Assembly (NCBI GenBank): GCA_032907565.1
Contig: JAJJPK010000020.1
Span: 1 to 28,087 of the forward strand
Length of the DNA stretch: 28,087 nucleotides
Source: ZC4RG29 sp032907565
GTDB lineage: Bacteria > Bacteroidota > Bacteroidia > Cytophagales > Cyclobacteriaceae
Direction: 5' to 3'
Positions within the stretch are counted from its first letter, which is position 1, and each line of letters starts with the position of its first letter. Of this stretch, positions 22,482 through 28,087 are shown in pieces. Both the position numbers and the translations under genes were made by a program. Below the pieces are notes generated by a model. It was not told the origin of the DNA, made no database searches, and worked only from the letters and a program-made list of their open reading frames with translations.

Positions 22482-23369
22482 ATGACCGCCCGCATCCTCG
22501 ATACGCTCCGCCGGAAAGACTTCGACGTCCAGATTTGGTGCGTTACCATGGCAATAGCCGCAGCCAGGACGCTGAAAGCTGTGATCCAGGACCTCACGGG
22601 AACGATCCACCTGCCCATACTTGCTATCGATGTACTCATCCTGTGCACGTTCTGCGTCTTGTGTGTCCTTATTTATAATGGCCGAATCCAGCGCGTACCG
22701 CTTGCGGCAGGCCCTATACTGCTTGCGCTGGTCATTTTCAGTTACCTGCAGTTCGACGGCATCTTCGGTACGACGGAATATAATCTGATGGGGCTCGGCG
22801 TACTGTTTGTCCTGGTTTACGACTACCGCACGCTGCGGTGGCTTATGGTGGTGTACCTCCTGGCCATCCTCGGTGCCAACTACTATGTTCGCGCCGCGGG
22901 AGCGATCGAGGCTGCGCCGGCAGGCACAGCTTCCGGACCGCTCGATAACTTTTTCACCACCCTGCTCGCGGTCCTCATCCTCATCCTCTACTTCAAGGAC
23001 GCGCTCATCAGGGAATCGCGGCGGATCCTGCAATTGCGCAAAGAGCTGGGTCGGAAGGTCGACATCATCACGCTGCAGCACCAGGAACTCGAAAAGCGCA
23101 AACGGCAACTTCACGAAGCCAACGCCATGCTACAGGCACAAATCCACGAGCATACGCAGCAGATCGTCCGCCAGAATCAGGCTATCGAGGATTACATGCG
23201 GCTTTCATCTGAATCCCTGACGGAACCGCTTCGAAATATTATGGCCGAGACAGTGAATCTTGGCGAAGACACCTTCCTGGAACGGCAGCTAAAACAGGAG
23301 GTTTCCGAACTGAATGTGATCGTACACACCCTACGCGAAGACCTCAAACGCAATGGAGATTTCAGATAA
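22482..23369 (+). CDS. Six-helix membrane protein with coiled coil and degenerate DHp domain (His replaced by Glu)
   Basis: This 295-residue protein has about six transmembrane helices in the first 172 residues, a long coiled coil (about 178-240: LQLRKELGRKVDII, LEKRKRQLHEANAMLQAQI) and a C-terminal DHp-like helix pair (about 237-295). DYMRLSSESLTEPLRNIM aligns with EYAFVNAHHVRAPLARVL of the next gene's DHp domain: Y with Y, P-L with P-L, and the phospho-acceptor His with Glu (E244). It has no HATPase domain, so it cannot be a normal kinase. The protein looks like a paralogue of its downstream neighbour, with the same layout and a similar first helix. I chose ATG 22482; a GTG at 22446 would add 12 residues, and a TATATTGG promoter-like element (22438-22445) lies just before that. 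The 3' end overlaps the next gene by 17 nt, so the two are probably translated together. Confidence 0.8.
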   Translation: MTARILDTLRRKDFDVQIWCVTMAIAAARTLKAVIQDLTGTIHLPILAIDVLILCTFCVLCVLIYNGRIQRVPLAAGPILLALVIFSYLQFDGIFGTTEYNLMGLGVLFVLVYDYRTLRWLMVVYLLAILGANYYVRAAGAIEAAPAGTASGPLDNFFTTLLAVLILILYFKDALIRESRRILQLRKELGRKVDIITLQHQELEKRKRQLHEANAMLQAQIHEHTQQIVRQNQAIEDYMRLSSESLTEPLRNIMAETVNLGEDTFLERQLKQEVSELNVIVHTLREDLKRNGDFR

Positions 23370-24237
23370 CGTCGACGTAGTCAAGCACAAACTTGAAATG
23401 CAGCTTTTCCTGTACGCGATGTACATTGCCATTGCGTTTCGCGTCATCCAAACTGCCCACCACATCCTGATCGAATCTCCTTTGGCGGTCATCCTGCCAG
23501 GTGTCCTCAACCTGCTCCTGTTGTGGTTTTTCCTGCACCGGTACCCAAAAGGGTTCCGCATCATGCTATTAGTCTTTTTCTGCATGCCGTTGATCAGCAA
23601 CTTCTTTTTTTGGAACGAAACCGGCGGATGGGATGGATCAAGGCCGTACACGCTCATGGTACTCGTCATCGGTATCGTGCTCACTTCGCATGGTGCCACA
23701 CAGATAGCACTGCTCCTGGCGTATGGGGCCGTGCTTGCGATACTGAGCGTTGTCGACCTTCCTGCCTGGATCGGTACGCGCAATCCGAACTATTCAACGC
23801 CTTCCGTTGAGTTCGATTTCCTTGTGAATTCGCTTATGCTCATCCTGATCGTGGTGCATCTCAAGACCCGTTTCTCGAGCTATCGTGCGTCGGTCGGTCG
23901 TACTAATGAAGAGCTTACCCGCGTTACGGAGACACTGGATTCTCAAACGAAGCAACTCAGGAAGCAACAACTGGAACTTGATTCCCTAAGAAACAATCTG
24001 GAGAGCATGGTCGCGGAGCGTATCCGGGAAGTGCGGGCCAAGTCCGCCGTACTAAAAGAGTATGCCTTTGTCAACGCCCACCACGTGCGCGCTCCGCTGG
24101 CGCGCGTCTTGGGACTGATCTACCTTATCGAACTGGAAAACGGATATGACGGTCAGCCGGAGCGACTGCACCGCATAAAGACAGAGGCCAGACGAATGGA
24201 CTCCATTATTCAACAAATCAACGATATCACAGGCTAA
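23353..24237 (+). CDS. Six-helix membrane protein with coiled coil and DHp domain lacking ATPase domain
   Basis: This 294-residue protein has about six transmembrane helices (within about 18-170), a coiled coil (about 183-233) and a histidine-kinase dimerisation/phospho-acceptor domain at the end. FVNAHHVRAPLARVLGL is a clear H-box, with H243 the expected phosphorylated residue. IKTEARRMDSIIQQINDITG forms the second DHp helix, and the protein then stops. The catalytic ATPase domain is absent, and no ATPase gene follows: the CPBP gene ends 7 nt away on the other strand. The protein would need phosphate from another kinase or act by shape alone. The start ATG lies inside the end of the previous gene (17-nt overlap). 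Confidence 0.85.
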   Translation: MEISDNVDVVKHKLEMQLFLYAMYIAIAFRVIQTAHHILIESPLAVILPGVLNLLLLWFFLHRYPKGFRIMLLVFFCMPLISNFFFWNETGGWDGSRPYTLMVLVIGIVLTSHGATQIALLLAYGAVLAILSVVDLPAWIGTRNPNYSTPSVEFDFLVNSLMLILIVVHLKTRFSSYRASVGRTNEELTRVTETLDSQTKQLRKQQLELDSLRNNLESMVAERIREVRAKSAVLKEYAFVNAHHVRAPLARVLGLIYLIELENGYDGQPERLHRIKTEARRMDSIIQQINDITG

Positions 24238-24243
24238 AGTAAA

Positions 24244-25008
24244 CTACCCGACTGCCTGCGCGTATTCGAGGAGAATGAACCCGAGGTTGTAGGTGAAATG
24301 GCCAATAACGCCATACCATAGCGTATTGTATTTCGCGCGCAGCATTCCGAAGATCAACCCGAGAGGCACGAGCCAGAGCATGCTGATAACAGCCAGGTGA
24401 ATAATGCCGAATACGAATGCGGTAATGTATACCGCGCCCGTGGGCGTTGTCACCTGTTGAATGTTGTTGAAAAGAAATCCGCGGAACGCAACCTCTTCGA
24501 AAATCGCGGGTTGTACGCAAGTGAACATAACGGCATATAGGAGGGGAGCTGAAGTTTCTTCAAAAAGCCAGGAATCCGAGAAGGTCGTTTCAAATAGCGA
24601 TACGTTGATGAAATCAGCTGCAACTGAAACTACCAGGCAGCCCAGTAGTGCACCCGCAATGGTGAGCATGACGATGGAGATCCTGATGTCTTTCAATCTA
24701 AAGAGGGGCGCCAGTTCCTTTCGGGCCATGATCCAAAACACGACGACGATGAGCGTATCCACGATCGAAACGCCAAGAAAGCTTTCGAAGCCAGGAGAAA
24801 AAATGTCGGTCAGCTTATAAGCCGCCAACAGGGCTAGCGTTACGAAATAGTAAACGAGCGATGGAGTCAATAAAGAGAAGGCGTCGCGCGACTGCCTTTC
24901 GGCATCAGCAATGAGCGATGTACCGCAGGAGCCGCAAAAGCGATCGTCAGGCCTTATCTCACCTCCGCAGCCGAGACAGGATGATATGCCGGTCACGCTA
25001 CTCTGCAT
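24244..25008 (-). CDS. CPBP-family intramembrane metalloprotease with N-terminal zinc ribbon
   Basis: This 254-residue inner-membrane protein starts with a zinc ribbon (C11-x2-C14, C25-x2-C28). About six to seven transmembrane helices follow. The CPBP/Abi motifs are all present: EEVAFRG (E171, E172, R176), FGIIHLA (H204) and HFTYN (H237, N241). These residues form the metal site of Rce1-type proteases, so it should be active. CPBP proteins in bacteria serve in protein maturation or immunity to peptides, but no substrate is in view. Zinc-ribbon fusions are a recurrent variant. I chose the ATG at 25008, which overlaps the preceding gene by 11 nt; the TTG just upstream is less likely. The two genes are probably translated as a pair. 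Confidence 0.9.
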   Translation of the reverse strand: MQSSVTGISSCLGCGGEIRPDDRFCGSCGTSLIADAERQSRDAFSLLTPSLVYYFVTLALLAAYKLTDIFSPGFESFLGVSIVDTLIVVVFWIMARKELAPLFRLKDIRISIVMLTIAGALLGCLVVSVAADFINVSLFETTFSDSWLFEETSAPLLYAVMFTCVQPAIFEEVAFRGFLFNNIQQVTTPTGAVYITAFVFGIIHLAVISMLWLVPLGLIFGMLRAKYNTLWYGVIGHFTYNLGFILLEYAQAVG

Positions 25009-25543
25009 CAACCGGTACAGCTTTTAAGTTCTGCAATTCTTTCAGGTACCCCTTCGCCTCATGTGCGGAACGAATGCCTTTCGCAAGCCAGGCAATGATC
25101 GCTATCTTGATAATAATACCCTGAAATAGCGTTGCCGGGTCAATCAACATATTGACCACGATCAAAGTCAGGTAAATGATGAATGCCGTAAGAATGGCAC
25201 CGAAGGGATTGTGCGTGCACCACGCCGCAAGAACGAGATAGATGACGCAGAGAACGAGGTTAACCATCATCGTTGCAAAGTCGTCCATCCCGAAACCCAT
25301 GAACAGACCGAATATGAAGAAAAGTGCTGCAAGTACATAAATCACCTTCCTCGCGCTCTTTATCTTGTCCATGGCATCGTTGAGAAAGCGTTTGCGACTG
25401 CTCACAGTCAGCCGGAAACTGGCTTGTTCCTCTTCAGACCCACGTATGGGAAAACTGCATTGTGAACAGTACTTGTTTAAGGGTCCGTTGATCGAATTAC
25501 AGTGTTCGCATACTGCAAAAGTTTCATGGCTGACAGTATCCAT
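24998..25543 (-). CDS. Zinc-ribbon membrane protein of unknown function
   Basis: This 181-residue protein begins with a zinc-ribbon (C12-x2-C15 and C26-x2-C29: CEHC, CSQC) on the cytoplasmic side. About four transmembrane helices follow (roughly 65-85, 89-108, 113-133, 140-156). A basic segment (SSRKRFLNDAMDKIKSARK) precedes the first helix. There is no enzyme motif. The next gene in the operon also has a zinc ribbon and a membrane domain, and overlaps this one by 11 nt, so the two may work as partners. I chose the ATG at 25543, because the upstream open frame to 25963 lacks a plausible protein and overlaps the divergent lipoprotein gene. Confidence 0.8.
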   Translation of the reverse strand: MDTVSHETFAVCEHCNSINGPLNKYCSQCSFPIRGSEEEQASFRLTVSSRKRFLNDAMDKIKSARKVIYVLAALFFIFGLFMGFGMDDFATMMVNLVLCVIYLVLAAWCTHNPFGAILTAFIIYLTLIVVNMLIDPATLFQGIIIKIAIIAWLAKGIRSAHEAKGYLKELQNLKAVPVDAE

Positions 25544-25744
25544 AACAGGTGAGGAATAGTATGACGTGTTTTTATTTCCTTTGCCGGCCCGGATCCGCAC
25601 AAAAAGGCCGGGAAGATCCCCGCAAACGCTTAATGCCTTGTATACCCCCGATTCCTGAGATGGTAACCTAAAATGATAGTCCAGAATCGGGAAAAGTCGA
25701 CCGTTATCGCGAACTTGATGCGAAAAACCGACAAAATTGCTTTT

Positions 25745-26545
25745 ATGAGACCCCTCTTCATGATCATCACTATCGGGATAGTATTGCTGGGCTGCCAGCC
25801 CGCGCGCGAGAAAAAAGAGGCCGAGACGGCACATGAATCCGAAGCGCCGCCTGAACGCAACCCCGCTGTTTTCAAGGAGCGCTTTGATCGCGGTGTCGAT
25901 TTTGCCGCGACGGGTAACGAGCCGTTCTGGAGTGTCGACATCGACTTTGACGGATCGATTCACTTCAAGAATATGGAAGGCGCAGAGCTTGTTGTGCCCA
26001 CTCCTCCTGGGGAAAAAGCAGCTGATGCTGACGCTACACAGTATTCGGCATCCAACGAGAATGGATCAATTACCGTGCAGCTGATCCGCGAAGAGTGCAC
26101 GGATACGATGTCGGGGTTTGTATCGGAATTTGTCACACGCGTCGAAGTGACCTTCCCGGATGCAGAGCCGATAACTTATGAAGGATGTGGCCAGTATCTT
26201 TCTGATGAGAGGCTGGAGGGCGACTGGCAACTGGAACGAATCAACGAGACCCAACTTGATTCGGCTGACTTCATGAAGGGACTGCCGCAATTATCCTTCG
26301 ATCTGTCAGAGAAACGCGTCTCCGGACATACCGGATGCAACAATGTCGCCGGCTCCATCGAGGTGCAAGGGCAACGTATCGCATTTGCGCCGATGATCGC
26401 TACAAAGATGGCCTGCCCGGGTATGGAATTCGAACAGGACTATCTCCGGTGGTTCGCAGGTTCCGTTGCTTATGCCATTCAGGAAAATCGACTTCATCTT
26501 ATGGTGAGCCCGGATTCTACATTCATTTACCGAAAGAGGAATTAA
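25745..26545 (+). CDS. META-domain lipoprotein with YliN/HslJ-like architecture
   Basis: This 266-residue lipoprotein has the lipobox VLLGC and a Glu/Lys-rich linker (REKKEAETAHESEAPPE). The first domain (about 50-140) includes ATGNEPFWSVDI, EECTDTMSG and YEGCGQYL, a block with paired Cys seen in COG3650-like proteins. The second domain is META (about 153-263): LEGDWQLERIN, LSFDLSEKRVSGHTGCNNVA, then IAFAPMIATKMACPG. META domains occur in HslJ, linked to novobiocin and stress resistance, but their molecular role is unclear. The ATG at 25745 gives a standard signal; earlier in-frame starts do not. A second lipoprotein gene starts one base after the stop, so they form an operon. It diverges from the zinc-ribbon pair. 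Confidence 0.87.
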   Translation: MRPLFMIITIGIVLLGCQPAREKKEAETAHESEAPPERNPAVFKERFDRGVDFAATGNEPFWSVDIDFDGSIHFKNMEGAELVVPTPPGEKAADADATQYSASNENGSITVQLIREECTDTMSGFVSEFVTRVEVTFPDAEPITYEGCGQYLSDERLEGDWQLERINETQLDSADFMKGLPQLSFDLSEKRVSGHTGCNNVAGSIEVQGQRIAFAPMIATKMACPGMEFEQDYLRWFAGSVAYAIQENRLHLMVSPDSTFIYRKRN

Positions 26546-26546
26546 G

Positions 26547-27005
26547 ATGAGACCCAAGTTCATTTGCACATTTCTCGCACTGTTCCGCGCGTGGCCGGCG
26601 CTTGTGATTATCCTGGGCGTTGCGTGCACAGGAAGCCGAAACGAGGGATCGGAAGCAGCGGTTTCATGTTATTCCTACGCTACCCCTGACGACAGCATCA
26701 TGCTGCGGCTGAGCCAACGCGGTGATGCAGTGGAAGGCGAACTCACATACTATCTCCGCGAAAAAGATGCGAACCGTGGTACAATTGTGGGTACGATGAA
26801 GAATGATACCCTTTTCGCCGATTACACATTTCAATCGGAAGGCGTCACGTCGATACGTGAGGTTGCATTTATTCGTCGGGGTGATTCGCTCGTCGAAGCT
26901 TTCGGGGAAGTGGAAGAAAAAGGCGGCAAATTTGTTTTTGTCGATCGATCATTGATTACACCTAACGAGAATGTTGTGTTAAAGCATATCGATTGTGATT
27001 TGTGA
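26547..27005 (+). CDS. Conserved small lipoprotein of unknown function
   Basis: This 152-residue predicted lipoprotein has the lipobox VAC at about residue 27, after an N-terminus with basic residues and a hydrophobic core. The mature domain (about 40-150) is all-beta: SCYSYATPDDSIMLRLSQRG, VEGELTYYLREKDANRGTI, GVTSIREVAFIRRGDSLVEA. I recall similar proteins in many Bacteroidota, with the pattern 'C-Y-S-Y ... E-K-D-A-N-x-G-T', but none with a known role. The start is one base after the META lipoprotein stop (TAAGATG), so the two are almost certainly co-transcribed. Two Cys near each end of the domain could pair. Confidence 0.85.
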   Translation: MRPKFICTFLALFRAWPALVIILGVACTGSRNEGSEAAVSCYSYATPDDSIMLRLSQRGDAVEGELTYYLREKDANRGTIVGTMKNDTLFADYTFQSEGVTSIREVAFIRRGDSLVEAFGEVEEKGGKFVFVDRSLITPNENVVLKHIDCDL

Positions 27006-27033
27006 TTTGGATGCGATCCGCTGACATGATCGG

Positions 27034-28074
27034 TTATTCGTCGTACTCCTCAAAGTTGTTGGAATAAATCACCAGACCATCGGTACTCGTAAGTTCAACA
27101 AAGTCCACTTTACTCAATCCGTTTGAGATGAATCCGAGGCCGGCAATTTTTCCTGCTGGCCGAGTGTAGTCGAGGTTGAATACCGGAGCCCCATTGTAAT
27201 ACACGGTCGCCCGCTTGTCCTTACAAATGATCTCGATGTCCACCCAGTTCCGGACGTCAACACCGAGCGCCGAGAGGTCGGACAACCTTCCGTTCAGGTG
27301 ATGATCACCGAATTGCACAAGCGATTCTCCCGTGCACCCCGTAGGCGTGGCCTTGATATATATGGCACCATTCTCGCAGAAAATCTCCGGTATTATAAAT
27401 GGACACGGAGTTGTACCCAGCGTTTCTACTTTCACCCGGGCTTTGAAACGATAGTTGTCGGCATCCCCTTGTACCTGGTGTGGGATGTTAAGATAAAAGT
27501 AATATCGTTCCTCGTGACTGGTGGTCACCTCTTGCGGAGTAAGCGACAGCGTCCCGTCGCCGGGATGTCCATTTGTATTTATGTATTGCGGAATGTTGTC
27601 AAAAAAGTCGCGCTTCGAATAGAAGAACCAACCGTCAGTAGGGATGCTTACACTTGCAGTTTTTATGATCGAGTCGTTAGCAATGAGTTTTGCCTGGTGA
27701 TAACCGGGTTCATAATAAGTATCCGTCAGTGTGTATTGATCCTTGTATACCCTTACGCGCCTGTTTCGGTCCCACGACTGCTGGATAAAAAAGCTATCAG
27801 CATTGACTTCGTCGACGTTGTAAGAGAATACAACCGTATTCGGAATGTCATCACCCGTCGTCTTGCCGAATGAGAACGTTGCCGTGTCATAGTTGGGCTC
27901 CACAGGCTTGATCACCGAGTACCCGATCAACAACACAAGGCATGCAGCCACGAGTAGGGCAAGGGGCACCGCCTTGCGGATGGGGCGGACTCTCCTCGCT
28001 TGCCCGTCTGCTGATTCAGGTTTGCTTATTGTGGGCTTCGCGTGCGGTGCGGTTGCTTTTTCCCGCACTGTCAT
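27034..28074 (-). CDS. Single-pass membrane protein with PKD-like and lectin-like (LamG-type) domains
   Basis: This is a 346-residue protein with a charged N-terminal tail (about 1-35) and one transmembrane helix (about 36-56), so most of it faces the periplasm. A beta-sandwich (about 65-165) of the PKD-like kind comprises ATFSFG, FSYNV and YKDQYTLTDTYYEPGYHQAK. A concanavalin-like domain follows at about 190-345: ARVKVETLG, IFCENGAIYIKAT, NWVDIEIICKDKRATVYYNG. There are no catalytic motifs. GCAGGAG, 6-7 nt ahead of the ATG at 28074, is a good ribosome binding site, but the frame is open to the window edge (Q-E-Y-R precede Met), so the gene may start outside. A sigma-factor or anti-sigma setting upstream would be plausible, but cannot be seen. 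Confidence 0.75.
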   Translation of the reverse strand: MTVREKATAPHAKPTISKPESADGQARRVRPIRKAVPLALLVAACLVLLIGYSVIKPVEPNYDTATFSFGKTTGDDIPNTVVFSYNVDEVNADSFFIQQSWDRNRRVRVYKDQYTLTDTYYEPGYHQAKLIANDSIIKTASVSIPTDGWFFYSKRDFFDNIPQYINTNGHPGDGTLSLTPQEVTTSHEERYYFYLNIPHQVQGDADNYRFKARVKVETLGTTPCPFIIPEIFCENGAIYIKATPTGCTGESLVQFGDHHLNGRLSDLSALGVDVRNWVDIEIICKDKRATVYYNGAPVFNLDYTRPAGKIAGLGFISNGLSKVDFVELTSTDGLVIYSNNFEEYDE

Positions 28075-28087
28075 CCTGTACTCCTGC

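Noticed and set aside
22281..23114. 277-residue open frame on the minus strand
   Set aside because: It overlaps the coding strand of the membrane DHp protein, has a charged low-complexity composition and no domain; it is an antisense shadow of a GC-rich gene.
25544..25963. N-terminal extension of the zinc-ribbon membrane protein to 25963
   Set aside because: The extra 140 residues have no domain features and overlap the divergent META lipoprotein gene; the zinc ribbon begins just after the ATG at 25543.

Overview
The window looks like a chromosome segment from a Bacteroidota bacterium, probably of the Cytophagales type. The evidence is the protein families (MA-type protease fused to a TolB-like propeller and a barrel, PorT-like barrel, META lipoprotein, Crp/Fnr proteins with an ETLSR recognition helix, NudK), many lipoproteins with one acidic 'CDDDDD' export-like signal, several exact TAnnTTTG promoter elements just ahead of genes, and mostly weak Shine-Dalgarno sequences. 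The genus is not identified. No tRNA, rRNA, CRISPR array or prophage was seen.

Layout. 1-1340: a REP/RAYT module, with a Y1-type REP-associated transposase between GTAG-footed hairpin repeats. 1343-4391 (-): a large envelope protein (HELVH protease, beta-propeller, outer-membrane barrel) whose signal-peptide end lies in another frame, so the gene looks frameshifted. 4734-5765: LpxR-like lipid A deacylase. 5841-7309: a Crp/Fnr regulator, then a perfect FNR-type box and a promoter in front of a Rossmann NADP oxidoreductase. 7328-12211: a small secreted protein (-), a glycerophosphodiesterase, a PQQ-type sugar dehydrogenase lipoprotein, a porin-like barrel (-) and Dps with a clear terminator. 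12306-17606: alpha/beta hydrolase (-), a heme-motif propeller lipoprotein, a small lipoprotein (-), a Tat-exported sugar isomerase-like protein and a DUF2214 membrane protein (-). 17784-21232: YbdG-like MscS channel, NudK and an APC amino acid permease.

21260-24237 is the least ordinary part. After the permease lies about 270 nt that folds as a series of strong hairpins and ends in a terminator, which suggests an undescribed structured RNA. Then comes an apparent operon: an XRE regulator with its own operator-like palindrome, promoter and strong ribosome binding site, a 94-aa protein, and two overlapping paralogous six-helix membrane proteins. Each of these ends in a histidine-kinase dimerisation-like (DHp-like) domain but has no ATPase domain. 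One keeps the phospho-acceptor His and the other has Glu there.

24244-28074 returns to envelope functions: a coupled pair of zinc-ribbon membrane proteins (one a CPBP protease) on the minus strand, a META-domain lipoprotein plus a second lipoprotein on the plus strand, and a single-pass membrane protein with a lectin-like domain at the window edge. Overall the window is dominated by cell-envelope and secreted proteins plus small regulatory modules.
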